Shown: positions 8,586 through 17,501 of the stretch, one piece after another
Layout: each line of letters opens with the position of its first letter
Numbering within the stretch: the stretch's first letter is position 1
DNA from: Stieleria varia
GTDB lineage: Bacteria > Planctomycetota > Planctomycetia > Pirellulales > Pirellulaceae
NCBI RefSeq assembly: GCF_038443385.1
Contig: NZ_CP151726.1
Span: 9,610,001-9,674,000 of the forward strand
Length of the DNA: 64,000 bases
Direction of reading: 5' to 3'
Translations under genes and position numbers: made by a program
The notes under the pieces: model-generated
The model's database searches: none
Told to the model about the DNA's origin: nothing
The model's input: only the letters and a program-made list of their open reading frames with translations

Positions 8586-9599
8586 ATGATCGTGGTCATG
8601 GAACAAGGTGCAACGGACGAACAAGTCCAAGCCACCGTCAAACGGATCGAGAGCCTGGGGCTCAAAGCGTCGGTCATCGTGGGCACCGAGCGGACGGTCG
8701 TCGCGGCCATCGGCGAGAAACGCGAGCACGCCAAAGAGTCCTTGGAAAGCGGCGAGGGGGTGGCCACGGTCACACCGATTTCCGCCCCGTACAAGATGGC
8801 CAGCCGCGAAGTCCGGCCCGAACCGAGCTGTATCACGACGCTGGATTTCGCCGCCGGAGCGGGCAAGATCGGTTACGTCGCCGGCCCGTGCAGCGTCGAA
8901 AGCGAAGAGCAGATCCTGGCCACCGCACGAGCCGTCAAAGCCGCCGGAGCGACCGGCTTGCGTGGCGGTGCGTTCAAACCACGTACCAGCCCGTACAGTT
9001 TCCAGGGACTCAAGGAAGACGGGCTGAAGATGCTGGCCGCCGCGAGAAGCGAAACCGGCCTGGCGGTCTTCACCGAAGTGATGAGCACCGAGGATGTCGA
9101 CCTTGTCGCTCGTTACGCCGATGTCCTGCAAGTCGGTGCACGCAACATGCAAAACTATCGCTTGCTCGAAGCCGTAGGGCGGGCCGGCAAACCCGTCCTA
9201 CTCAAACGCGGTGCGTCGGCCACGATGGACGAGTTCTTGCTCGCCGCGGAATACATCCTCAACGAAGGCAACGATCAAGTCATGCTGTGTGAGCGTGGCA
9301 TCCGCACGTTCGAAAGCCACACGCGATTCACTCTGCCACTTGCCAGCGTGACCTACTTGCATCGCCGCACTCACTTGCCCGTCATTATCGACCCCAGCCA
9401 CGGCACCGGTCACACCTACATGGTTTGTGACATGGCCGTCGCTGCCATTGCCGCAGGCGCAGATGGCTTGATCATCGAAGTCCACCCGGACCCGTCTACC
9501 GCGGCGAGCGATGGTTACCAGTCGCAAACCTTTGATGAATTCCAGCGGACAATGAATCGATGCAAGATCGTGGCCGATGCTCTGGCTGGCGTGAAATAA
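8586..9599 (+). CDS. aroF: 3-deoxy-7-phosphoheptulonate synthase (DAHP synthase)
   Basis: First enzyme of the shikimate pathway, condensing phosphoenolpyruvate with erythrose 4-phosphate. It is the type I-beta form. A ferredoxin-like regulatory domain (about 1-70) precedes the TIM barrel. Diagnostic stretches are GPCSVES (100-106), RGGAFKPRTSPY (126-137), LLKRG, LCERGIRTFE and DPSHGTGH. At 337 residues it is a normal length. The regulatory domain suggests feedback control by an aromatic amino acid. The methyltransferase gene starts three bases after its stop, so the two are almost certainly cotranscribed. Confidence 0.96.
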   Translation: MIVVMEQGATDEQVQATVKRIESLGLKASVIVGTERTVVAAIGEKREHAKESLESGEGVATVTPISAPYKMASREVRPEPSCITTLDFAAGAGKIGYVAGPCSVESEEQILATARAVKAAGATGLRGGAFKPRTSPYSFQGLKEDGLKMLAAARSETGLAVFTEVMSTEDVDLVARYADVLQVGARNMQNYRLLEAVGRAGKPVLLKRGASATMDEFLLAAEYILNEGNDQVMLCERGIRTFESHTRFTLPLASVTYLHRRTHLPVIIDPSHGTGHTYMVCDMAVAAIAAGADGLIIEVHPDPSTAASDGYQSQTFDEFQRTMNRCKIVADALAGVK

Positions 9600-9602
9600 C
9601 CC

Positions 9603-10655
9603 GTGTCCACACCTGACGAATCAAACGACGACTCGGACCCACGCGCATCCGCTGCCAGCTCTGCACAAGATCGCACGCTGCAACAGTACCACCAGTGGAT
9701 GCAAATCAATGCGATGTCGCATCTGCTACGCACTGCCCGTACGTCAGGAGTCTTGGATGCGTTGCGTGGGGGGCAAAAGACGTTGGATCAACTCTGCGCG
9801 GACTTATCGCTGGACACTGCGATCACCTCATTGTTCCTGGACGCGCTGATCTCGATCGGGATTGTCGAGCAATACGGCGAAGATTTCGCGCTCGCGCGGG
9901 CGGCTCAATTGTTGTGCCAGTACGACCATGATTTCGGTGATGAAGCCTGGTCGGGACTTGAGCAGAAACTGCGTGAGGGTCGTCCCAACGTGGCTGCACC
10001 GGAGATGGATCAAGCGATGGTCGATCACACGGCGGCGACGCAGTGGTCGCAAACCGGCGCGGCGATCCAAGCCGCAGAGATCTTGAACATCGGTGGCGAA
10101 GGCGAACCGCAAGGCGTCAGGATCTTGGACCTGGGATGCGGCTCGGCCGTTTTCAGTTGTGCGATCGCCCATCACGATCCCCAATCGACTCTCGTCGCGG
10201 TGGACCATCGCGGTGCGCTCCAAGCGGCCAAATCGACCGGCGACTCGATCGAACTTTCCGATCGCATGGAGTTGGTCGAAGCCGATTTGCAGTCGGGTGA
10301 AATGGACTGGGCCGACACTTTGGACGAGGCATCGTTTGACTTGGTGCTGTTGGCTCAGCGATTGAGCGTGTTGAGCTCCGAGGCTGCTGTATCGATGCTG
10401 GGCGTGGCGGCCAAGCTGACCAAGCCGGGCGGACGTGTCGTGTTGGTCGACGTCTTTCGCGGCCAATCGCGACCGACGCTGACGGAGTCCATCGGCGCGT
10501 TACGGATTGCGACCGGGACGGGCGCGGGTTACGTCCGCAGCCTCAAAGAAGCCCAGCAACTCATGTTGGGAGCCGGCTTGGGCGAAATTCAATTCACGTA
10601 CTTGGCCGCCAGCCGAGAACACCTCGGAATGATGGTCGCCCGAAAAATCACGTAG
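9603..10655 (+). CDS. SAM-dependent methyltransferase, O-methyltransferase type
   Basis: A 350-residue protein with the layout of dimeric O-methyltransferases. A winged-helix-like N-terminal part (about 28-110, including LLRTARTSGVLDAL and LFLDALISIGIVE) is followed by a Rossmann fold with the SAM motif LDLGCGSA (175-182) and the acidic strand end VAVDH. The first 20 residues are acidic and disordered. It starts at GTG three bases after aroF, so translation is probably coupled. The substrate is unknown. Linkage to aroF hints at an aromatic or quinone-related compound, but that is only context. Confidence 0.85.
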   Translation: MSTPDESNDDSDPRASAASSAQDRTLQQYHQWMQINAMSHLLRTARTSGVLDALRGGQKTLDQLCADLSLDTAITSLFLDALISIGIVEQYGEDFALARAAQLLCQYDHDFGDEAWSGLEQKLREGRPNVAAPEMDQAMVDHTAATQWSQTGAAIQAAEILNIGGEGEPQGVRILDLGCGSAVFSCAIAHHDPQSTLVAVDHRGALQAAKSTGDSIELSDRMELVEADLQSGEMDWADTLDEASFDLVLLAQRLSVLSSEAAVSMLGVAAKLTKPGGRVVLVDVFRGQSRPTLTESIGALRIATGTGAGYVRSLKEAQQLMLGAGLGEIQFTYLAASREHLGMMVARKIT

Positions 10656-10912
10656 CCGCGTCTCTCCGAGACACGAAATCCAGAGTCATTGTCGCTCGAC
10701 GTTCCACGTCGATAGCGGGCTGCAGCGTTTCGCACGCAATTGCCAGACGCGTTCTCAGCGAAGCCGCTCGTCAGTCCGTCCACGTCTCTCCGGACGCGAA
10801 ATCCAGAGCCTCGCCCACCGTCCGGCCCGCCCAAAGCTATCAACCGCCGGCCTGAAACGACCCAAATTCCCAATTCGCACCCAAAAATCGGCCCCAAACT
10901 GGCAATCGTCCA
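10656..10912. other. Intergenic region with degenerate repeats
   Basis: No gene seen. A decayed relative of the family D palindrome begins near 10688 (CATTGTCGCTCGACGTTCC). The phrase CGTCTCTCCG-GACGCGAAATCCAGAG occurs twice in slightly different form around 10659-10686 and 10783-10810, suggesting old repeat insertions. Confidence 0.5.
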
Positions 10913-10942
10913 TTGACGACCTGCCGGGGTCATTCGTAGGAT
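10913..10942 (+). promoter_or_regulatory. Sigma-70-type promoter for rpmF
   Basis: TTGACG (10913-10918) and TAGGAT (10937-10942) are separated by 18 bp, about 50 bp before the rpmF start. This is the best -35/-10 pair found in the window and fits a strongly expressed ribosomal gene. Confidence 0.65.
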
Positions 10943-10993
10943 GCTGGGCCAAATTCATCCCAAATTCCCTTTACAGACTGACAGACAGAAGCC

Positions 10994-11176
10994 ATGGCTG
11001 TCCCCAAGCGAAAACACTCCAACAGCCGTAGCGGCAAACGTCGTAGCCACCACAAGGTCAAACGCCGCCAGGTCGGCTATTGCCCACAGTGCAACACCGC
11101 CACGCCGACGCACACGATCTGCCCGAAATGCGGCTACTATCAAGGTCGTACTGTCGTCGAATCCACCGAAGAATAG
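10994..11176 (+). CDS. rpmF: 50S ribosomal protein L32
   Basis: A 60-residue basic ribosomal protein beginning MAVPKRKHSNSRSGKRRSH. It is the zinc-binding form, with two CxxC pairs (CPQC and CPKC) in the C-terminal half. It sits upstream of fabD and fabG, the classic link between ribosome and fatty acid synthesis genes; plsX and fabH, often found between them, are absent here. Confidence 0.97.
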   Translation: MAVPKRKHSNSRSGKRRSHHKVKRRQVGYCPQCNTATPTHTICPKCGYYQGRTVVESTEE

Positions 11177-11355
11177 AACTTCGGTCGGCGAAATTCTTTC
11201 TGGCCGTCTGTGACTCGTTGGTTCTGTACCGATCGGTTCTGTGCTCATCGGTTTCATTCTCATCCGAGAATCCCGACGTCTGCGGTACGTGTCGATAGCG
11301 GACCGCATCAACAGCGGTTCCACCAATCAAAGTCGGACCTAGCGGAGGAAGCCCC

Positions 11356-12279
11356 GTGTCATTGGACGTGAAGAAGGCCGGGATTCTGTTCCCCGGTCAA
11401 GGCGCTCAGAATGTCGGTATGGGCCGCTGGTTGTGCGAAACCTACCCGACTGCAAAGAAGCTCTTTGACGAGGCGGGCGAGATCCTCGGTTACGACCTCG
11501 CGCAATTGTGCCAAGACGGCCCCGCTGAAAAACTCAACCAGACCGAGTTCAGTCAGCCCGCTTTGTTTGTCGTCGGGATGGCCGCCGCCAACGTCTTGGC
11601 CGAGCATCATCCCGAGCGTATCGAGTCCGTCGTCGCCACGGCCGGATTGAGCTTGGGCGAATACACCGCAGTTTGCTTTGCCGGTGGTCTCGATTTCCCC
11701 GATGCGTTGCGATTGGTTCACCGACGCGGCGTCGCCATGCAAGCCGCTGCGGATGCAGTGGACAGTGGCATGGCCAGCGTCCTGGGCATGTCGCTGCAGG
11801 AAGTCCAAAAGCTTTGTGATGACCATCGCGGCGACGGCGAAATCCTGCAACCCGCCAACTTGCTCTGCTCGGGCAACATCGCCGTCTCAGGACACACCGC
11901 CGCCGTGGATCGCCTGGAAGCCTCCGGTGCCAAAGCGGTACGTCTTGCCGTCGCCGGTGCCTTTCACACGCCGTTGATGCAACCAGCCGTTCAGAGTTTG
12001 CAAGAAGCGCTCGCGGAGATGCCGATTCGACAAACCCGAATCCCCGTCTACAGCAACGTGGACGCCAAACCGCACCAGGCCCCCGATGAGATCCGGGACT
12101 TGCTCAGCCGACAAGTCGTCCAGCCGGTGCAGTGGGAAGCTTCGATCGAGCAGATGATCGACGACGGCATTGAAGGATTCTTGGAAGCCGGCACCGGCAA
12201 AGTCCTGCGTGGCATCCTGAAACGCATCGACAAGTTCGGCCGCAAAGGTCCCACCGATGGCTTCGGCGACGGGGACTGA
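11356..12279 (+). CDS. fabD: Malonyl-CoA:ACP transacylase
   Basis: Loads malonyl groups from CoA onto acyl carrier protein for fatty acid elongation. The 307-residue protein shows GQGAQ (14-18), the nucleophile S99 in GLSLGEY, R124 for substrate carboxylate, and the catalytic H204 in AGAFHTPLM. The GTG start has GGAGG seven bases upstream (11344-11348). It lies 180 bp after rpmF and about 110 bp before fabG in the same direction. Confidence 0.96.
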   Translation: MSLDVKKAGILFPGQGAQNVGMGRWLCETYPTAKKLFDEAGEILGYDLAQLCQDGPAEKLNQTEFSQPALFVVGMAAANVLAEHHPERIESVVATAGLSLGEYTAVCFAGGLDFPDALRLVHRRGVAMQAAADAVDSGMASVLGMSLQEVQKLCDDHRGDGEILQPANLLCSGNIAVSGHTAAVDRLEASGAKAVRLAVAGAFHTPLMQPAVQSLQEALAEMPIRQTRIPVYSNVDAKPHQAPDEIRDLLSRQVVQPVQWEASIEQMIDDGIEGFLEAGTGKVLRGILKRIDKFGRKGPTDGFGDGD

Positions 12280-12387
12280 ACCCGAGAAACAAACCGAGAA
12301 TGACCCAATAAGCCTTTGTCGATCGCACAGGCGATCCAGCACCCCAACCCAATCACGTCTTTCACCTTCCAATCCCAACCATCCATC

Positions 12388-13146
12388 ATGACGCTCTCCA
12401 TCTCTGCCGACCTTTCCGATCAAGTCGCCGTTGTCACGGGAGCCTCACAAGGGCTAGGCAAAGCCGTCGCGATCGCCCTGGGCGCCAACGGTGCCACCGT
12501 CGTTTGTCTGGCTCGCAATGCTGAGAAACTTGCCGCCACGGTCAGTGAGATCGAAGCCGCCGGTGGAAAGGCTCAAGCGGTCGCCTGTGACGTCACCGAT
12601 CGAGCAGCCGCGGCGGCCGCGATCGAAGGCGCCGCCAAAGAACACGGACGGCTGGACATCCTGGTCAACAACGCCGGCGTCACGCGTGACAAGCTGATGC
12701 GTGGGATGTCCGACGATGAATGGGATACGGTGATCGCGACCAACCTGACATCGTGTTTCGTGTGCTGCCGAGCCGCCGCCGGGATCATGCGTCGAGCCAA
12801 GTACGGGCGGATCATCAACATGGCCAGCATTTCGGGGTTGATCGGCAACCCAGGCCAAGCCAACTACAGCGCCAGCAAGGCGGGCATGATCGGCATGACG
12901 CGGACGATGAGCAAAGAACTTGTCAGCCGCGGCGTGACCGTCAACGCAGTGGCACCGGGATTCATCGCCAGCGAGATGACCGCCGAGTTGGGCGACGTGG
13001 TTTTGGAAGAAGTGAAAAAACGCATTCCCGCTAAACGCGTCGGAGATCCCGAAGACGTCGCCGCCGCAGTTCTCTTCCTGGCATCCAAGAGCGCCGGCTA
13101 CATCTCCGGCCAAACCATCGTCGTCGACGGCGGCATGGTCGGCTAA
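12388..13146 (+). CDS. fabG: 3-oxoacyl-ACP reductase
   Basis: NADPH-dependent reductase of the fatty acid elongation cycle, a classical short-chain dehydrogenase. From the ATG at 12388 the protein is 252 residues, near the usual 245. Motifs are VTGASQGLG (16-24), NNAG (94-97), catalytic S147, Y160 and K164, and the C-terminal GGMVG. A 72-base in-frame extension to 12316 (TTG) lacks family similarity and was not used. acpP, the usual next gene, is not found. Instead a nest of repeats and then a terminator follow. Confidence 0.95.
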   Translation: MTLSISADLSDQVAVVTGASQGLGKAVAIALGANGATVVCLARNAEKLAATVSEIEAAGGKAQAVACDVTDRAAAAAAIEGAAKEHGRLDILVNNAGVTRDKLMRGMSDDEWDTVIATNLTSCFVCCRAAAGIMRRAKYGRIINMASISGLIGNPGQANYSASKAGMIGMTRTMSKELVSRGVTVNAVAPGFIASEMTAELGDVVLEEVKKRIPAKRVGDPEDVAAAVLFLASKSAGYISGQTIVVDGGMVG

Positions 13147-13228
13147 AGCAATCGTAGGTCATGCTCTGCATGACGAAATGCGGCACGCCTGTCTTGACGC
13201 TTGGCGACCCGGATTCGCGGGAACCTCA

Positions 13229-13359
13229 TAGTGCTTCGTCCAGTCTTAGAACGCGGGTTCGATCAATGAGCCGTTTTGGCGTTAGCCACGGTTTTCGCGA
13301 CACAACCGTGGCTATCGCCAAAACGGCTAACCCCAAAATCAAGTCTGGACGATGCACTA
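13229..13359 (+). repeat. 131-bp MITE-like element (family A), copy 1
   Basis: Terminal inverted repeats TAGTGC(T/A)TCGTCCAGTCTT bound an internal 25-bp stem (13269-13293 and 13304-13328, one mismatch) with the core CCGTTTTGGCGTTAGCCACGG. A second copy of the same 131-bp length is at 55813-55943. No coding capacity, so it would need a transposase supplied in trans. Confidence 0.85.
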
Positions 13360-13489
13360 GTGCTGCGGGAACGAATTGAGCTTGCTTCATAACCCGACGC
13401 GTCAGCGAGGGATTTTCCCGTTATCCCTCGCTGACGCGTCGGGTTAGGAAATCTTCAAGCCACATTAGTTCGTTCCCGCGGCACTAGTG
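13356..13489. repeat. 134-bp palindromic element (family H)
   Basis: Terminal inverted repeats ACTAGTGCTGCGGGAACGAA and its near-exact complement at 13470-13489 bound an inner stem AACCCGACGCGTCAGCGAGG (13391 onward) with its complement ending near 13446. It overlaps the end of the family A element by four bases (ACTA), so the two share a junction. No second full copy was found in the window. Confidence 0.8.
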
Positions 13490-13546
13490 ACATCAGGTGC
13501 GGCCCGGTTTTGTTCTACGGATCACGTCATGCAAAGCATGACCTAC

Positions 13547-13576
13547 CAACGGTCCCTCGATGCGGGACCGTTTTTT
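13547..13576 (+). terminator. Rho-independent terminator
   Basis: Stem AACGGTCCC / GGGACCGTT with a 7-base loop, followed by a run of T ending at 13576. It lies beyond the repeat nest downstream of fabG and is well placed to end the rpmF-fabD-fabG transcript. Confidence 0.8.
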
Positions 13577-13766
13577 TGTGTGAACCTGTTTCACCCGCCG
13601 TGACTCTTGTTGGGTAAGGCACACTCCCTGCACCTCTCGCCCTCTCGGGATTCCTGAATCATGCACTAGCAACTTCATCTTCAACATCTGAACTCAAGGT
13701 GGTCGCGTCTACCGCGGTGGTAGAGCTACGCGCCCATCTTCGTTTTCCTATGTTGGAGCAAGCAAG

Positions 13767-14327
13767 ATGTTGCGAGAAAGTGATTTCGATTCCACCCTCG
13801 GCCGAGTTGTCGTCTGCCAAGTCGTCGTTGCCCGTTCTTTCCGCGTCATGGTCACGCAAGCCGGCGGCGATGTGGCTCTCTTTCAAGCTGCCCCCACGCT
13901 GGGAGCGGCACGTCGGATTGCGGAGGCAGCCTGCCTTCGCCACCAAGCCCGTTTGGAACGAGAGCATCACGTCGTGATGGCCGATCCCAGGCGACCACGT
14001 CGGGTGTACGTCGAACAGTGGGTCGGCACGGCGATCGAGGGCGAGTGGGCACCGGTCCCGCAAATCCAAGGCGGCTTTCAACGCTACTTTAGCGACGAAG
14101 CACCCGGTGTGGAGCAGCGACGAATCCGCAGCGGCGAATGGGTTCGCTGTGTTCTGCTGGACGAAAGGACGCGGCGTGGTGGCTGGAGAGCAAGGCTGGA
14201 GGGCAAACGCCACATCGGTCCGGTCCTCGGTGACCCGCCCGCTGGGATCAAAGCGGGCGACACGGTGCTGCTAAAATTGAGCAGCCTGTCGCATCGCAGC
14301 CACGCCGCCCAATTTGCCTGGACATAG
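13767..14327 (+). CDS. Hypothetical basic protein
   Basis: I do not recognise a family. The 186-residue protein is rich in Arg, Gln and Ala, lacks a signal peptide or membrane segment, and ends in a plausible beta-rich part (GIKAGDTVLLKLSSLSHRSH). A good ribosome-binding site, GGAG eight bases before the ATG, supports it. A minus-strand frame of almost equal length overlaps (13659-14213) but has no such support. It is followed by the SHD1 gene, which has its own promoter-like site, so this is probably a single gene. Confidence 0.55.
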   Translation: MLRESDFDSTLGRVVVCQVVVARSFRVMVTQAGGDVALFQAAPTLGAARRIAEAACLRHQARLEREHHVVMADPRRPRRVYVEQWVGTAIEGEWAPVPQIQGGFQRYFSDEAPGVEQRRIRSGEWVRCVLLDERTRRGGWRARLEGKRHIGPVLGDPPAGIKAGDTVLLKLSSLSHRSHAAQFAWT

Positions 14328-14350
14328 AGCTGGACAGGACAGCATTTCGG

Positions 14351-14378
14351 TTGAACACGAAGGCCGACTTGCTAGAGT
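14351..14378 (+). promoter_or_regulatory. Promoter for the SHD1 gene
   Basis: TTGAAC (14351-14356) and TAGAGT (14373-14378) are 16 bp apart, and the -10 is preceded by TGC, giving an extended TGCTAGAGT. The start codon follows 38 bp later. Confidence 0.5.
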
Positions 14379-14416
14379 AGAACCCAGTCAATCCGCCTCG
14401 ATTCTGGATTTCTTTC

Positions 14417-15343
14417 ATGCAACGACTCTTGCCACACGTTTTGCTTTGTGTTCTCTCGCTGGCCTGGATGCCGCAACTCGCCAACGCGAGACAATGGTCC
14501 AGCACCAACGGTGCCTACACACTCGAAGCCGAGTTGATCGCTTTCAATGACACAACCGTCGTACTGCGTCGGTTGAAGGGCAGCCTCGTTGCCGTCGAAC
14601 TGGCCGAGCTTTCCGACGCCGACAAAGAGTACGTCCGGTCAAAAGAGGCCGCCGAGCAAACGGAAAAGGAATCCAGCCAACTGCAAACTTGGACCTCGGC
14701 GAGAGGCCTGAAGGTACGTGGCAGGGTGTTGGCGTACGGCAGGAAACAACTGAACGTTCAGCGACAGCTCGGCAAGGTGATGATCAATGATCAGCCCTTT
14801 GACCGACTCAGTGATCTTAAGAAAACCGTGGTATTGCGTACGCTCTCACATCTGGAGGGCACCGAAATGGACAAAACCGGCCTGGAAAAGTGGGCCCGGA
14901 CGTTGGGACCGAACATCAAGAGCTACCCGCTGGAGGGCGTGTTGATGGAACTGGAAAGCGGAGACGTCATCGGCGTTCCGTTCTTTCTCTTTTCACCCGA
15001 GGACCTGGCCATCCTGGAGCCGGGATGGAATCAGTGGGTCGCGCAAACGGCAGACGAAGAAGCCAGGAGCCGCGAAGACTTGCTCGTTCAATCCCAGGCG
15101 GCGGAGTACCATCGTGACCGCCAGCAGCAACAACAGATGGAGATGTTGAAGCTGGAAATGATCGGGCGTGCGACCGGCTTGATCAAGGTCTGGGAAGTCC
15201 TTTTGGAACCCGCCGGAGTGGCCTACGGTCGCCGCATCGTTGTTCCTGTTCACGCCAATGATAGTGAGACCGCTTCCCAGATGGTTTTGCAACAGTATCC
15301 AGGCTACAAGATCATCGCGGTGAAACGTTCCCGCCGACTGTAG
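14417..15343 (+). CDS. Secreted SHD1-domain protein
   Basis: A signal peptide (about 1-24, ending LANA) precedes a domain of the SHD1 type (SLA1 homology domain 1; about 26-75), with the typical pattern W.S..G..T.EA.L....D..V.L....G....V....LS..D..YV. A second region with a similar start (TWTSARGLKVRGRVLAYGRKQLNV, split by the reading here) may be a diverged repeat. A Gln-rich helix (QQQQQMEML) precedes the C-terminal part. SHD1 domains are common in exported planctomycete proteins of unknown role. At 308 residues it is complete; function is unknown. Confidence 0.75.
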   Translation: MQRLLPHVLLCVLSLAWMPQLANARQWSSTNGAYTLEAELIAFNDTTVVLRRLKGSLVAVELAELSDADKEYVRSKEAAEQTEKESSQLQTWTSARGLKVRGRVLAYGRKQLNVQRQLGKVMINDQPFDRLSDLKKTVVLRTLSHLEGTEMDKTGLEKWARTLGPNIKSYPLEGVLMELESGDVIGVPFFLFSPEDLAILEPGWNQWVAQTADEEARSREDLLVQSQAAEYHRDRQQQQQMEMLKLEMIGRATGLIKVWEVLLEPAGVAYGRRIVVPVHANDSETASQMVLQQYPGYKIIAVKRSRRL

Positions 15344-15406
15344 AGACACGTAGCCGAGCCTCACCGAGGCTCGGAGTTTCGCGTCTCGGGGGACGTGCGG
15401 TAAACA

Positions 15407-15478
15407 ATTGTCGCTCGACTTTCCAAGTCGATAGCGTTCTCCACTGTACGTTGTCGACTCGGAGAGTCGAACGACAAT
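15407..15478 (-). repeat. 72-bp palindromic repeat (family D), copy 2
   Basis: Inverted copy of the element at 4019-4090, one mismatch by eye. It is set inside a wider imperfect palindrome (about 15379-15530) whose arms read GCGTCTCGGGGGACGTGCG and CGCACGTCCCGAGAGACGCG, so it appears to have landed within another repeat. A separate hairpin CCGAGCC..AGGCTCGG lies at 15354-15374. Confidence 0.85.
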
Positions 15479-15605
15479 CCGCAAGCGGTAACTTATTAAT
15501 CGCACGTCCCGAGAGACGCGAATACGTGAAGTCCAGCGACTGTCGATCGCACGGAGTGTCATTCGCTCCGCATTCCACCTCCATTGAAAGAACGAACGGT
15601 CACCA

Positions 15606-17261
15606 GTGAAAAAACGAGTCAAAGAATACTGGAGATCGTTCTCCTTCGTCGGGCTCACGATCGCGACGGTTTTCTTTTCCATCTCAGTTACCCCTTCACT
15701 GCTGCCCCGCAACTATCTGTTTCAAGGATTGCTTTCGGGTTTTTCGATCGCAATCGGCTACGCCCTCGGTGTCGCTTCGGTTGCCCTCTATCTATTTCTG
15801 GAACTGCGTCAGCCGAGCGGTCGCATCCAACTCATCTCAAAACGCATCACGGTCGGCGTGGTTGCGATCGTTTTCGTGACATTCCTGTGGCGAATGACCT
15901 ATTGGCAGAACTCGATTCGCGAGTTGATGGAGATGCCACTGCTGGAGACGGCATATCCCTATCGAACCGCCGCGATCGCTCTCCTTTGGGGAGCCTTGCT
16001 GGTTGCTGCCGGGCGACTCTTTCTCGCCGCATGTCGCTACGTCGCGACCAAGCTACAAAGTTTCCTGCCACGACGCATCGCGTTGGCATCCGGCTTCGCT
16101 CTGGTTGCCTTTCTGACGTTCTTTTTGACCAACGATCTGCTCGCGGTCGGCTTGCTGAATGTTGCCGATTCGTTTTTCTTGAACCTGGATGAGCATGCGG
16201 AAGAAAGCGAGACGCAACCCTCACGCGAGTTGCAAACCGGCAGCACAGAGTCCCTGGTCGCATGGCAATCGATTGGTCGCCAAGGGAAAAGCTTCTTGGT
16301 CGATGGACCGACACGCGAACAAATCAGCGAATTCTTGGGGCGAGAGGCAAAGGATCCGATTCGTGTTTACGTCGGCATGCGTTCGCGTTCGACACCTGAG
16401 GAGCGTGCCGAGTTGGCGTTGCAGGAATTGATACGAGTGGGCGGCTTTGATCGCTCGGTACTGATCATCGCAACACCGACTGGAACCGGATGGCTGGATC
16501 CCTCCGCGGTCGACACCGTGGAATACCTTCACGGTGGCGATACCGCGATGGTCAGCACCCAGTACTCGTACTTGCCCAGTTGGATCACGATCTTGGTCGA
16601 CCCTCGACGATCGATCGATTCCGCAGTCGCGCTTTTTGACGAGATTTACGGCCACTGGAAGACGTTGCCCAAGGACTCTCGCCCGCGTCTTTACTTGCAA
16701 GGCCTGAGCCTCGGTTCACTGGGCTCTGAGATGTCGGCGGACATGTACAGCATCTTTGAAGATCCGATTGACGGAGCTTTGTGGAGCGGTCCTCCATTCC
16801 CGAGTGCCCATTGGCGTCAGGCCGTCCGCAACCGAAACGAAGGAACACCGATCTGGATGCCCGAGTTTCGCGACGGTCGCATGTTGCGATTCACAGCTCA
16901 GGAAAACCATTTGGATTCCGGCAAGGCATGGGGACCGATGCGAAGTGTTTACATTCAATACGCAAGTGACCCGATGGTCTGGTTTTCCCCCGAGCTTGCC
17001 TGGAGTCGACCGGAGTGGCTCGGCGATGAGCGTGGACCAGACGTTTCTCCACAATTGCGTTGGTATCCCTTAGTGACTTTCCTGCAAGTCGCTTTCGACC
17101 TGCCGATGGCGACCACCGTTCCGATCGGATACGGACACAACTACTCGCCATCCAGTTACATCGACGGTTGGATCTCCGTCACGCAACCGCCACAGTGGGA
17201 TCAGAACATGACTCGACGTCTGAAGACCATGTTCGCGGAGCGAACGGCCCCCAAACCATGA
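15606..17261 (+). CDS. Membrane alpha/beta-hydrolase (Abhydrolase_9 type)
   Basis: The 551-residue protein has about five membrane helices in the first 190 residues, then a soluble alpha/beta-hydrolase-like domain with the nucleophile motif GLSLG (366-370, S368). This layout matches the Abhydrolase_9_N / Abhydrolase_9 pair, a bacterial family of unknown substrate. The conserved TGTGWLDP, STQYSYLPSW and SGPPFPS stretches support the assignment. It starts at GTG. The hydrolase domain would face the periplasm or cytoplasm depending on helix count. No operon partner; repeats lie on both sides. Confidence 0.85.
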   Translation: MKKRVKEYWRSFSFVGLTIATVFFSISVTPSLLPRNYLFQGLLSGFSIAIGYALGVASVALYLFLELRQPSGRIQLISKRITVGVVAIVFVTFLWRMTYWQNSIRELMEMPLLETAYPYRTAAIALLWGALLVAAGRLFLAACRYVATKLQSFLPRRIALASGFALVAFLTFFLTNDLLAVGLLNVADSFFLNLDEHAEESETQPSRELQTGSTESLVAWQSIGRQGKSFLVDGPTREQISEFLGREAKDPIRVYVGMRSRSTPEERAELALQELIRVGGFDRSVLIIATPTGTGWLDPSAVDTVEYLHGGDTAMVSTQYSYLPSWITILVDPRRSIDSAVALFDEIYGHWKTLPKDSRPRLYLQGLSLGSLGSEMSADMYSIFEDPIDGALWSGPPFPSAHWRQAVRNRNEGTPIWMPEFRDGRMLRFTAQENHLDSGKAWGPMRSVYIQYASDPMVWFSPELAWSRPEWLGDERGPDVSPQLRWYPLVTFLQVAFDLPMATTVPIGYGHNYSPSSYIDGWISVTQPPQWDQNMTRRLKTMFAERTAPKP

Positions 17262-17292
17262 CGCGTGCAAGAGTGAATCGCGATCCAGTTGC

Positions 17293-17402
17293 GTTTGACC
17301 CGTAGCCGAAGGCGTAGGCGGAAGCGTAGGCGGAAGCAGCGTCTGAGTTTGCGGTGTAATCCGGTTGGTTGCGGCGATGACGCCTGCGGCTAGTCGTTAA
17401 AC
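17293..17402. repeat. Degenerate palindromic repeat (family G), copy 2
   Basis: The left arm GTTTGACCCGTAGCCGAAGG (from 17293) and a diverged inverted arm ending at 17402 frame a 12-bp tandem duplication (GCGTAGGCGGAA twice). Related to the copies at 6227-6311 and 47841-47937. The rest of the 240-bp gap holds nothing recognisable. Confidence 0.6.
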
Positions 17403-17501
17403 GACGTCCACTGCCACCTCTCCCAGCTGCGCCGGGGGAGGTGACTGAAACTTGCGGATCGCTGCTTGATCACAACCCGAATTCCTAAGACAGACGCTCA
17501 T

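Larger units (their letters stand above)
13153..13546. repeat. Palindromic repeat (family C), interrupted by two other elements
   Basis: The outer arms are GTAGGTCATGCTCTGCATGA (from 13153) and an inverted copy ending at 13546. An uninterrupted relative lies at 63602-63739. Its right half, read in reverse, is similar to the left half of that copy. Two further palindromic elements (13229-13359 and 13356-13489) are inserted in the middle. Confidence 0.75.

Noticed and set aside
13659..14213. A 184-residue minus-strand frame opposite the gene at 13767
   Set aside because: No ribosome-binding site and Arg/Ser-rich shadow-like composition; the plus-strand frame has GGAG at the right distance.
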